Assembly (NCBI GenBank): GCA_016180145.1
Contig: JACPBT010000001.1
Coordinates: 1 to 19,646 of the forward strand
Length of the DNA stretch: 19,646 nucleotides
Direction of reading: 5' to 3'
Source: Candidatus Woesearchaeota archaeon
GTDB taxonomy: Archaea > Nanobdellota > Nanobdellia > Woesearchaeales > UBA10216
In this document: positions 11,640-18,398 of the stretch, one piece after another
Layout of the letters: each line of letters opens with the position of its first letter
Position numbering within the stretch: position 1 is the stretch's first letter
Program-made: the position numbers and the translations under genes
Notes under the pieces: model-generated
Told to the model about the DNA's origin: nothing
Databases searched by the model: none
Seen by the model: only the letters and a program-made list of their open reading frames with translations

Positions 11640-13849
11640 TTTTTCTCAACTCCTGTCACGGCATCAGCTATCCTTCTTGCTGCGCCCAAATCTTTTAGCA
11701 CATCAGTAGCGTATGCCATAGCAATCTTCCACGGACTTTCTGAGCCATAACGTCCGATTTTTATCTCCCCCGGAGACAACTTGTAATTTTTGTTAGTGAA
11801 GGTATAAGGGTTTACCTTTACTCCCTCAATCCCAGCAAGTTCAAGAAAATGACTAACCCTTTTTATGCTCTCCCTTACATACAGGCCATTCTTAAGCGCA
11901 TCAGTGTCAACAGTATCCTTATAGTTTTGCAGCCATTCTACAAAGAAGCCACGTAAATCTTCATTCACATTTCGCATTACTGCCTTTGCGCTGTTATACA
12001 CTGCCCCAACCTTGTTCTGCACAACCCTTGGAACTAAAGCGTCAGCCACTCCCCTCAGCATTGAGTCTTCTTCAACTCCTTTAAATTTGCCAAACAATGT
12101 TTCCCCAGCTTCTTTTTCTGCCTGTTTTATGTGGTAATCCAATACTGAATCACCTAAAAACCTGTTCAAACGCCTTTCAACTCCCGAAATTTTCCCTATA
12201 AGATGCGAATAAGCAAATGTTCCCTCAACATATCCGCCTGCTAAAAGTCCTGAAATCAATGAAAGCCATGTTAATTCAGCAGGAATGCTTACCCCGGCTT
12301 CCCTGCTTATATTGAAGTAAGTATAAGCTGCATCAAATCCGCTCTCAATCGTCAAAAGCCCGACCAAGCCAACAACTGCAGCTCCCCCTTTTGCCCCCAT
12401 TCTCTTGAGCCTCCCCATTAAACCAGTTGCCCTTTCCGGCTTTTCCACCTCCCTTGCCATGTCCTCAAGGTTCCTGACTACCCAACCCTTATCAACAGCG
12501 CCGTCTTTGAGCAGCGTGCTTCTCAGGAATTCCGAGTAATCAACAAGCCTTGCTTCAACAGAAGAGTTTTTCAGCCCATCGCTTTGGCTTTTTAGCAGCT
12601 CCGCAGCTTTTGTTTTGGCGTATCCAAGCGCTTCAACAAGAACAGGATTTTCAACGACGCTGTCCCTTGAGAATGTCTTATTGAAGTAGTCGCAGTTTAC
12701 AGTGCCCTCAACGCCAGCGGCTTCTACCTCTCCAAGCTTAATCAGGTGGCTTGTGAGCTTTATTTTTCCTCTCTGCCCGCGCTTTAAAGCCCTTAAGTGC
12801 CCCTGAACCATCTGTTCGTCGAAATTTATTGAGCCGGACTCATTTGTGAAAAGCGGCTTGTTTATCTTTTCAGGCGCTGCATCACCGATTTGCAGGTATA
12901 TAGAAGTTTTAACACTCTCGCAATCTTCAATCAGAGTGTCAACTACCCTGTCAAAGCTTATAGTTGAGGCTTCAGACAGCCTGATTTCAACTGTTGTTCC
13001 GTGACTCTGCCTTCTTGTGGAGCGCAGACCCTCCTCCCTCTGAAGCTCCCTGTCAACGACTACATAGCCGCCTTTTTCATCATTGTCAACAGGCATGCTG
13101 TCTATGGCTATTGACTCATGCCCTATTCCGAATTTTGCCTTTGCCCCAAGCCCGAATTCCCCTTCTGCGTGCTCAAGCAGTTCGTTCAGCGATTTAAAGA
13201 AGCTGAAATAGACATTCTCAATAGTATGCTGGCTCATCCCTATCCCGTTGTCGCTTACCCTGATGTAACGCTCCTGAGGATTGAGGTAAACATCTATCCT
13301 TCCATCAGCCATTTTTGCTGTAGCCGCAGCTGCGTTTTGTATTTCCTCTGTTATGAAATGCTCAAGATGCTCAAACTGCGCTGTTATAAGAATCCTTATA
13401 AGTTCCCCAATTTGGCATGCTTCCTGTTTCCCACCCTCTCCTGTGCTCTGGCCAAATCCTGCAAGCAACTGCTGGCTCTGCCTCCTCCTTTCTGTTTCCT
13501 CGCTTATTCTTGTTTCAAGAGAGTCAAGGCTAATCGCTGCCGCCTCCCTCCCGCCTGATTCTTCATAGAGCCTTGCAAGATTGTAAGCCACCAGAGCTGG
13601 ACGTATTAATTTTCCGCCTATTTTTTGCCCCCCAAGCCTGAAGCGTGTTTTTTTCCCTGTTGCTTTGAGGTAATTAGGGCTGTGAACTACAATCAGCCTG
13701 TCTTCCGGGAAGGTTTTTTCCAGCTCCATTGCCGTTTCAAGGTTTCCAACCAGGGCAATTGAAGGCATTGGCACCCAATTCAATGCATTTGCGCCTTCAT
13801 ACATCCCCATTACATTTCCCACATGTTTTATTATGCGTTCAGCCACCAT
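11636..13849 (-). CDS. membrane-anchored GHKL (HSP90/MutL-like) ATPase
   Basis: A 737-residue protein. Residues 1-130 are an unrecognised N-terminal domain. The GHKL ATPase (about 145-290) has all motifs: N-box EEIQNAAAAT (Glu168/169, Asn172), DNGIGM (200-205), glycine lid GEFGLGAKAKFGIG (230-243) and SHGTTVEI (282-289). The lid resembles HSP90/MutL/MORC more than sensor kinases, and no His phosphoacceptor domain is evident. A middle region about 300-470 (CDYFNKTFSRDSVVENPVLV) may be the transducer domain. Two membrane helices (about 488-512 and 524-546) form a hairpin, so both the ATPase and the 190-residue C-terminal part face the cytoplasm. It is the first gene of a coupled pair with the degenerate-GHKL/transglutaminase gene. 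The start is leaderless. Confidence 0.82.
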   Translation of the reverse strand: MVAERIIKHVGNVMGMYEGANALNWVPMPSIALVGNLETAMELEKTFPEDRLIVVHSPNYLKATGKKTRFRLGGQKIGGKLIRPALVAYNLARLYEESGGREAAAISLDSLETRISEETERRRQSQQLLAGFGQSTGEGGKQEACQIGELIRILITAQFEHLEHFITEEIQNAAAATAKMADGRIDVYLNPQERYIRVSDNGIGMSQHTIENVYFSFFKSLNELLEHAEGEFGLGAKAKFGIGHESIAIDSMPVDNDEKGGYVVVDRELQREEGLRSTRRQSHGTTVEIRLSEASTISFDRVVDTLIEDCESVKTSIYLQIGDAAPEKINKPLFTNESGSINFDEQMVQGHLRALKRGQRGKIKLTSHLIKLGEVEAAGVEGTVNCDYFNKTFSRDSVVENPVLVEALGYAKTKAAELLKSQSDGLKNSSVEARLVDYSEFLRSTLLKDGAVDKGWVVRNLEDMAREVEKPERATGLMGRLKRMGAKGGAAVVGLVGLLTIESGFDAAYTYFNISREAGVSIPAELTWLSLISGLLAGGYVEGTFAYSHLIGKISGVERRLNRFLGDSVLDYHIKQAEKEAGETLFGKFKGVEEDSMLRGVADALVPRVVQNKVGAVYNSAKAVMRNVNEDLRGFFVEWLQNYKDTVDTDALKNGLYVRESIKRVSHFLELAGIEGVKVNPYTFTNKNYKLSPGEIKIGRYGSESPWKIAMAYATDVLKDLGAARRIADAVTGVEKK

Positions 13850-13870
13850 AACAATTGAGACAAATCAGCA

Positions 13871-13880
13871 CTATTTAAAC
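13871..13880 (-). promoter_or_regulatory. promoter of the GHKL-transglutaminase operon
   Basis: Minus-strand GTTTAAATAG is centred about 27 nt before the ATG at 13849, so the message is leaderless. It is divergent from the aRF1 promoter about 65 bp away. Confidence 0.55.
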
Positions 13881-13938
13881 CTTTCTATTTTTAACCACTT
13901 GATAATGACAATAATTATTGCTTGTGGCGCTGCAAAAA

Positions 13939-13946
13939 TTTAAATA
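13939..13946 (+). promoter_or_regulatory. aRF1 promoter TATA box
   Basis: TTTAAATA predicts a start near 13970, which is at the ATG of the 25-codon leader frame and not at aRF1. aRF1 therefore has a leader of about 96 nt, unusual here. Confidence 0.55.
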
Positions 13947-13970
13947 CTATGCCTGCCCCCGGCAACAGCT

Positions 13971-14048
13971 ATGCATGAACATAATAAAACCGCAGGACGA
14001 GCATCTTATTCTTTATCTTCAGCGGCAGCCATTTTACAGTCAGAATAG
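13971..14048 (+). CDS. putative leader peptide upstream of aRF1, ending in UAG
   Basis: An ATG at 13971 sits about 28 nt after the TATA box, exactly where genes in this window begin. It opens 25 codons (MHEHNKTAGRASYSLSSAAA...) ending in TAG at 14046-14048. The frame is the same as aRF1 and only six codons separate the UAG from the aRF1 ATG, so readthrough would give an N-terminally extended aRF1. Coding is not proven: the peptide resembles nothing known and may be a regulatory frame only. Confidence 0.35.
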   Translation: MHEHNKTAGRASYSLSSAAAILQSE

Positions 14049-14066
14049 GGCAGACAGCGGTGCACA

Positions 14067-15173
14067 ATGACAGAAGCCAAACTAAGCGCTAAACAACAGC
14101 ACGACCTCAAAAAGTTCATAAAAGAACTTGAGGCATACAAGGGAAGGCACACTGAACTTGTGACAGTCTATGTTCCTGCCGGATACGAACTTGTTAAGAT
14201 AATACAGCAGCTACAGCAAGAGCAGGGCACAGCAGCAAACATAAAATCTGCGTCAACAAGAAAAAATGTAGTAGACGCACTGGAAAGAATGGTCCAGCAC
14301 CTCCGCCTTTTCAGGCAAACACCGCAGAACGGGCTTGCGGCATTTTCAGGAAACATAGGACCTGAAGGAAGGCAGGACCTGAAAGTTTGGAGCGTAGAGC
14401 CGCCAATACCAATACAAACAAAAATTTACAGGTGCGACAAGGCATTCCAGCTTGACCTGCTGCGGGACATACTTCAGATAAAGGAAATCTACGGATTAGT
14501 CCTCATAGACCGGAGGGAGGCGGTCATAGCAGAACTTAAAGGCAAAAGCATAGTAGTGCTGGCAAAATACACTTCAAATGTGCCCGGAAAATTCCGCGCA
14601 GGAGGGCAATCAGCACAAAGGTTTGGAAGAATAAGAGAAAACGCGGCAAAGGAATTTTACGACAGGATAGGAGAACACCTCAAAGAAACATTCTTTGCCA
14701 ACAAGGAGCTCAAAGGGATAATAATCGGAGGCCCTGGGCCAACAAAGCACGAATTCGTGGAAGGCAACTACATAACAAACGAGCTAAAGCAGAAAATAAT
14801 AGCGATAAAGGATGTCACATACACAGACGAATTCGGGCTTCAGGGGCTGCTTGACGCAAGCCAGGACGTGCTTGCTGCAGAGGAGCTTGCAACAGAGAAA
14901 AAACTGATGGCAAAATTCTTTGACGGGCTTGCAAAAAACGAAAAAATGGTCGGATACGGAAGGGATGATGTGCTGAAAAAACTCCAAATGGGGGCAGTGG
15001 ACATGCTGCTCCTGTCAGAATCGCTTGATGACAACGAGATAACATTCTTTGAAGAAGAGGCAAAAAAATACGGGACAACAGTCCAGATAATCTCAACAGA
15101 AACCAGGGAAGGAGTCCAGCTAAAGGAATTTGGCGGAATAGCGGCAATGCTCAGATACGAACTGCAACTCTGA
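14067..15173 (+). CDS. prf1: peptide chain release factor aRF1 (eRF1 family)
   Basis: A 368-residue class I release factor that decodes all three stop codons in archaea. Diagnostic motifs are NIKS (58-61), YRCDKAF (121-127, the YxCxxxF element) and GGQ (179-181 in FRAGGQSAQRF), the hydrolysis-triggering tripeptide. It is about 40-50 residues shorter than usual. The C-terminal domain goes from LLLSESLDDNEITFFEEEAK straight to YGTTVQIIS, without the Cys-rich mini-domain typical of archaeal aRF1. The start is supported by GGTG 6 nt before the ATG. Upstream is an in-frame leader ending in UAG. Confidence 0.95.
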   Translation: MTEAKLSAKQQHDLKKFIKELEAYKGRHTELVTVYVPAGYELVKIIQQLQQEQGTAANIKSASTRKNVVDALERMVQHLRLFRQTPQNGLAAFSGNIGPEGRQDLKVWSVEPPIPIQTKIYRCDKAFQLDLLRDILQIKEIYGLVLIDRREAVIAELKGKSIVVLAKYTSNVPGKFRAGGQSAQRFGRIRENAAKEFYDRIGEHLKETFFANKELKGIIIGGPGPTKHEFVEGNYITNELKQKIIAIKDVTYTDEFGLQGLLDASQDVLAAEELATEKKLMAKFFDGLAKNEKMVGYGRDDVLKKLQMGAVDMLLLSESLDDNEITFFEEEAKKYGTTVQIISTETREGVQLKEFGGIAAMLRYELQL

Positions 15174-15253
15174 ATCTAAAGAACGACCGGCAACATCGTT
15201 AAGCGCGCCAATCTTCCCGAAATAAGCGCCAACAGCAGCGCCCATTGATTACA

Positions 15254-15976
15254 ATGCTTCCAATAAAGTATATATACAACTCACGCAGCAGCAAATCCAA
15301 AATGCTTCAGGAAGAGATAATCAGCGAGTCATTCAAAAGGCTATTCCCAAACGAAAACAACGGCTACGAGGCGCGCATAAAATACTCAGGAAAGCTGAAG
15401 CCATACAATGCAAACGTAAGAAAAGCCGGGAACAAACTCATCTTCAGCCTCAGCAGGGAATGGCAAAAAACAGGAAATGAGATAAAAATAGGGCTGATAC
15501 AGGATTTACTCCTGAAAATAAGCGGAAAAAAAGGCAGGACAGCAAACACAGAGCTATACGACAGCTTCATAAAAAACCTGCACATGGCAACGGCAAAAAC
15601 AGAACAGGAGGAAAAACTTCTGGCACTCTTCAACGCGGTAAACGAAAAATACTTCAACAATTCACTTGAGGCGCCAAACCTCAGATGGGGCATGCAATCA
15701 AAGGCAAGGCTTGCAACATACGACTACCACACAGACACCATCACAGTAAGCAGCATATTCAGGGAAGCAGAGGAAAGCGTGATAAGCTACCTGCTCTACC
15801 ACGAAATGCTGCACAAAAAGCTGAAATTCAGCAGCGGAAACGGGAGAACAATACACCACTCAATCCAGTTCAGAGAGCTTGAAAAGCAGTTTGAAAACCA
15901 CCCTCACATGGAAGAGAAACTGAGAAAGCATGCGAGCAGGCACAGAAGAATGGGATGGCTGAGGAATATCCTGTGA
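15254..15976 (+). CDS. SprT-like zinc metalloprotease
   Basis: A 240-residue protein with HEMLH (HExxH, about residues 183-187) and a probable third ligand in TIHHSIQF (about 201-202). A preceding block (FNAVNEKYFNNSLEAPNLRWG) is typical of SprT/YgjP-type proteases, as are DTITVSSIF and the spacing. The N-terminal 100 residues (ARIKYSGKLKPYNANVRKAG) are a family-specific extension I cannot name. The SprT family includes proteases for DNA-protein crosslinks, but this role is not shown here. The start is uncertain: ATG 15254 keeps the hydrophobic strand IKYIYNS, but a TATA-like sequence (15268-15278) is spaced for leaderless initiation at ATG 15302. Confidence 0.8.
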   Translation: MLPIKYIYNSRSSKSKMLQEEIISESFKRLFPNENNGYEARIKYSGKLKPYNANVRKAGNKLIFSLSREWQKTGNEIKIGLIQDLLLKISGKKGRTANTELYDSFIKNLHMATAKTEQEEKLLALFNAVNEKYFNNSLEAPNLRWGMQSKARLATYDYHTDTITVSSIFREAEESVISYLLYHEMLHKKLKFSSGNGRTIHHSIQFRELEKQFENHPHMEEKLRKHASRHRRMGWLRNIL

Positions 15977-16105
15977 CATGCGGGTGTGGGACAGAATTGT
16001 GTAATTCTTAGTTTGATGGTGAAAGAGATTATGCTTGTTGGTTCTTGCTCATACTAATAAAATGGAGCGAAAGAAATGCTTTTTCTGTCCCACACCCGTG
16101 ACATG
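15974..16105. mobile_element. MITE-like element, 118 bp, with perfect 16-bp terminal inverted repeats
   Basis: CGGGTGTGGGACAGAA at 15981-15996 is matched by its exact reverse complement at 16083-16098. The element is flanked by a direct repeat TGACATG (15974-15980 and 16099-16105), as expected of target-site duplication; the left copy contains the protease stop codon. The 86-bp interior has no gene. These are the marks of a non-autonomous miniature transposon. A long-looped RNA hairpin is the alternative. Confidence 0.5.
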
Positions 16106-16112
16106 CGCAAAG

Positions 16113-16120
16113 TATTTAAA
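16113..16120 (+). promoter_or_regulatory. promoter of the pilin-like gene pair
   Basis: TATTTAAA is centred about 29 nt before the ATG at 16145, just outside the right end of the MITE-like element. Confidence 0.5.
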
Positions 16121-16144
16121 CCCTGAACCCAAAAACAGGCAGAG

Positions 16145-16531
16145 ATGAAAAAGAGGCATGAAAGAACTACAGCACGCGACACAGGGACACTTATAGCATT
16201 CCTGATACTACTGATAGCGGCAATATTCCTCTTCTCAACAGGCAGAGGGACGCCTGATACATCAAGCCTGCTGCGCGACCAGCAGCTGCTGATAGCCCAG
16301 CTTTCATCAGACGGCAACTCACCACACGGCATAATCTACGGCAACTCAGTAAACACTGAAAAGCTTGAGAAGCTTGCAAGCAAAGACTACGAAACACTTA
16401 AGAAAGAACTGGGAATAAAATCAGATTTTGCACTCTACTTTGAAGACGAGAACGGAAAACCGATTTCTATAACTGGCAAGCCCTGCATAGGGAGCAAATA
16501 TGTGAAGGTAAGCGGCTACGATTGCGGTTGA
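16145..16531 (+). CDS. pilin-like membrane protein 1
   Basis: A 128-residue protein. A short basic N-terminus (MKKRHERTTARDTG) is followed by one hydrophobic helix (LIAFLILLIAAIFLF, about 16-30) and an extracellular domain. That domain has the block LKKELGIKSDFALYFEDENG and ends in two or three Cys (KPCIGSKY, GYDCG). N-terminal helix plus small exterior domain is the type IV pilin or pseudopilin layout, though a clear class III cleavage site is lacking. It is a paralogue of the next gene, which follows after 4 nt. The start is leaderless. Family unnamed; role in a surface filament or sensor is inferred. Confidence 0.65.
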   Translation: MKKRHERTTARDTGTLIAFLILLIAAIFLFSTGRGTPDTSSLLRDQQLLIAQLSSDGNSPHGIIYGNSVNTEKLEKLASKDYETLKKELGIKSDFALYFEDENGKPISITGKPCIGSKYVKVSGYDCG

Positions 16532-16535
16532 TAAA

Positions 16536-16961
16536 ATGCCAAGCAAAGCACAAACAATTTCAGCAGACGCCATAATAGCAGTAGCACTTTTCATGGTGGC
16601 GGCAATACTACTGTTCTCAGTCAGCACAGACAAAACATCCGAGAAGAAAACAGCCTCACTGGAAGCAGAAAGCCAAAAACTAATCTCAGCGGTTTCAGGG
16701 GAAAAGGACGGCACAGAAAAACTGATAGTCGGGGCAAAAGTTAATGAAAAGCAACTGGAATACATAGAGAAGAACCTTGACTACAAACAGCTAAAAGACT
16801 CGCTCGGAATCAATGCAGACTTCTGCATATACTTTGAAGACGAGAACAAAAACATCATAGACATAAGCAGCCTTACTGCAGGCATAGGAAACGACCAAAT
16901 AAACATAGACGGAAAGGCGTGCGGAAACATCGCAGCACTCCCGCCACCTCCGCCGCCATAA
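16536..16961 (+). CDS. pilin-like membrane protein 2 with poly-Pro end
   Basis: A 141-residue paralogue of the preceding protein. The N-terminus MPSKAQTISADAIIAVALFM looks like a class III (prepilin peptidase) signal with cleavage between KA and Q, then one hydrophobic helix. The exterior domain shares LKDSLGINADFCIYFEDENK with its neighbour (LKKELGIKSDFALYFEDENG) and also ends in a Cys-containing segment (KACGNIAAL). Six prolines close the chain. The two genes are probably co-translated and may form a heteromeric filament or membrane complex (inference). Confidence 0.68.
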   Translation: MPSKAQTISADAIIAVALFMVAAILLFSVSTDKTSEKKTASLEAESQKLISAVSGEKDGTEKLIVGAKVNEKQLEYIEKNLDYKQLKDSLGINADFCIYFEDENKNIIDISSLTAGIGNDQINIDGKACGNIAALPPPPPP

Positions 16962-17005
16962 GCACTGCAGGAAAATTGTCCCATCAGCAGACGAAAATCG
17001 CTAAG

Positions 17006-17013
17006 TTTATAAA
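17006..17013 (+). promoter_or_regulatory. TATA box of the gene at 17038
   Basis: TTTATAAA is centred about 29 nt before the ATG at 17038, indicating a separate leaderless transcript from the pilin-like pair. Confidence 0.5.
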
Positions 17014-17037
17014 CCCAATTCCGGATTCCGCTAACAC

Positions 17038-17598
17038 ATGGCAGGGCTTAACGCATGGATAGAGACGCAGCTAAAAAAAGGCTACACCCTCCGTGAAATC
17101 AGAAGCTTTCTAATCAAAAAGGGATACGCTTCAAGCGTCGTGAAGCAGGTAGATAAATTCAAAGACACAAACACACCGCAGAAAACAAAAAACTACAAAA
17201 CCCCTGCTATTGCAGCTATCGCAGTGGCAGTGGCACTCCTTGCACTCTGGCTATGGCCAGCCCTTGAAAACCTGAAGCTGGAAACTGCGGAAGACGCAAG
17301 CCCTGAAGATGTAAACGCACTCTGCAGCCAATTCAACGCACAGGGATACAAAACGCCCTGCCATGCAGCAGTCCTGCTCGCACTATACGACACTCCCGGA
17401 ACACTGCAAAGCGTGACTACAGGGACAATGCAGATACAAGACGTAAAAACCGGGGAAATGCCTGAAAGCGCCATGTGGCTCATAGACATAAAGCCGCAAA
17501 AGCAGATGCTGTCAGGCGATGGAACTCCGGTAAAAACTGTCAGGATAGGCGTGGGACTTGAAAAGGACGAAGGGCTGCACAGAAGATACATAACTTAG
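17038..17598 (+). CDS. single-pass membrane protein with N-terminal helical module
   Basis: A 186-residue protein of unknown function. Residues 1-40 (LNAWIETQLKKGYTLREIRS, then FLIKKGYASSVVKQVDK) form the short helical module (sticky-end helices with KKGY-xxEI-xxLxxKGY) often fused to membrane domains in DPANN proteins. A membrane helix follows (about 55-75, IAAIAVAVALLALWLW), then a 110-residue exterior domain with two Cys (near 94 and 107) that could form a disulphide. With the module inside the cell, it may be a small receptor or assembly factor. No enzyme motif is seen. The start is leaderless. Confidence 0.7.
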   Translation: MAGLNAWIETQLKKGYTLREIRSFLIKKGYASSVVKQVDKFKDTNTPQKTKNYKTPAIAAIAVAVALLALWLWPALENLKLETAEDASPEDVNALCSQFNAQGYKTPCHAAVLLALYDTPGTLQSVTTGTMQIQDVKTGEMPESAMWLIDIKPQKQMLSGDGTPVKTVRIGVGLEKDEGLHRRYIT

Positions 17599-17607
17599 CC
17601 TTAGCTA

Positions 17608-17765
17608 TTCAGAGTTCTGAAGTTCAGAGACAATAAATGTTTACACGATACTTTTTGCTTTACGAAGAGCAACTTCAGGATACTGCCAAGCTGTTGCCTT
17701 TCAGATAGCTTTATTAAATCATATAGAGAAATGCGCTGATTAGTGCAAAAAATATGCGCATTTCT
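17608..17765. other. intergenic segment with two inverted repeats
   Basis: Behind the membrane protein stop lies a tight hairpin TTCAGA-GT-TCTGAA (17608-17621), possibly part of a terminator. Farther right AGAAATGCGC (17727-17736) and its exact complement GCGCATTTCT (17756-17765) form a 10-bp inverted repeat. No convincing gene lies between 17599 and 17830. Confidence 0.4.
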
Positions 17766-17767
17766 AA

Positions 17768-17814
17768 TATAACCAATTGCCTAAATATCCAACATATCAT
17801 TGCAATTGGTTATA
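17768..17814 (+). promoter_or_regulatory. palindromic operator around the RelE-toxin promoter
   Basis: TATAACCAATTGC (17768-17780) and GCAATTGGTTATA (17802-17814) are perfect 13-bp inverted repeats separated by 21 bp. The spacer contains a TATA-like CTAAATAT, spaced to start transcription near 17813. A repressor bound to both arms would block the promoter. Confidence 0.5.
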
Positions 17815-17830
17815 AATTAAAAAAGGGTGT

Positions 17831-18154
17831 ATGTATGCAGTTTTCAGGACAGCCAAATTTGACAAAGAATCTGAAAAGCTTTTTTCTGAGACTGAACAGA
17901 TGGAACTTGAGGATTTTGAAAGGAAGCAGCTGACAAGTAATCCTTATCATGGAAAACCTCTCGGTTACCCATTTTTCAGGGAGAAGAAGATAGGCGGTAA
18001 AAGAGCATATTTTCTTGTTTATGACGACCTACAAGCTGTGTTAATGGTTGGTGTAAGCAATAAAAAGGCGCAGCAAGGAACTATAGATGAAATAAAAACC
18101 AGCCTAAAAGACTACTATGAGATTGTTAAAGAAGCCGTCAGGCAACGCGTCTGA
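17831..18154 (+). CDS. relE: RelE/ParE-superfamily toxin
   Basis: A 107-residue protein with the RelE-fold pattern. An N-terminal strand MYAVFRTAKFDKESEKLF leads into a helical hairpin, then NPYHGKPLGYPFFREKKIGG-KRAYFLVYDDLQAVLMVGVS, which is the usual Arg/Tyr-containing strand series (GKRAYFLVYDD for the family's yRv.Y.i), then a C-terminal helix. RelE toxins cleave ribosome-bound mRNA. A GGGTG lies close to the ATG. Codon use is mixed (many GTT, CTT, GAT), unlike the host genes to the left, suggesting acquisition. Its cognate antitoxin appears to be the convergent small gene on the other strand, overlapping by 17 bp. Confidence 0.75.
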   Translation: MYAVFRTAKFDKESEKLFSETEQMELEDFERKQLTSNPYHGKPLGYPFFREKKIGGKRAYFLVYDDLQAVLMVGVSNKKAQQGTIDEIKTSLKDYYEIVKEAVRQRV

Positions 18155-18278
18155 TTCTGCCTTGTTTTGCATCTTCCAAACTTTCAACAAGTTGGCTTAT
18201 GAGTTCATGGTCTACCTTTTCAATCTTTTTAAGCCGCTCATATTCTTGCCGTGATACAATTACCGTGTCAGTTTCCAT
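18138..18278 (-). CDS. small RelB-like antitoxin, convergent to the toxin
   Basis: A 46-residue protein: METDTVIVSRQEYERLKKIE, then KVDHELISQLVESLEDAKQG, then RIRRVA. Short VIVSxxEYERLKKIE helices with a terminal LED-xKxGRIRRVA match the small antitoxins that accompany archaeal RelE toxins. It ends inside the toxin gene (17-bp tail-to-tail overlap). An antitoxin in its own opposite-strand unit is unusual. A minus-strand TATA box (about 18298-18306) lies about 26 nt before the ATG. Confidence 0.7.
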   Translation of the reverse strand: METDTVIVSRQEYERLKKIEKVDHELISQLVESLEDAKQGRIRRVA

Positions 18279-18294
18279 ATTTATTGATTCAAAT

Positions 18295-18306
18295 ATTGTA
18301 ATATAT
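18295..18306 (-). promoter_or_regulatory. promoter of the convergent antitoxin gene
   Basis: Minus-strand CCTTATATATTA sits about 26 nt before the antitoxin ATG at 18278, so the antitoxin has its own promoter, independent of the toxin operator. Confidence 0.45.
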
Positions 18307-18351
18307 AAGGTTTGCTATTTTTGGGCGATGAAGCGATGAGAATTCTTTATA

Positions 18352-18367
18352 GCTGCCGTTAGGCAGC
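18352..18367 (+). repeat. hairpin upstream of the IS transposase
   Basis: GCTGCC-GTTA-GGCAGC forms a perfect 6-bp stem just inside the left inverted repeat. It could limit read-in transcription or be part of the recombined end; its role is unknown. Confidence 0.45.
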
Positions 18368-18398
18368 TTGTGCCTTGTTAAACAGGGAGGTGAGCAGT

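Noticed and set aside
11636..13849. Sensor histidine kinase
   Set aside because: The ATPase lid and spacing are HSP90/MutL-like and no phosphoacceptor His helix (H-box) or response regulator is present.
15981..16098. Transcription terminator for the protease gene
   Set aside because: An 86-nt loop and exact flanking direct repeats fit a transposon remnant better than a terminator.
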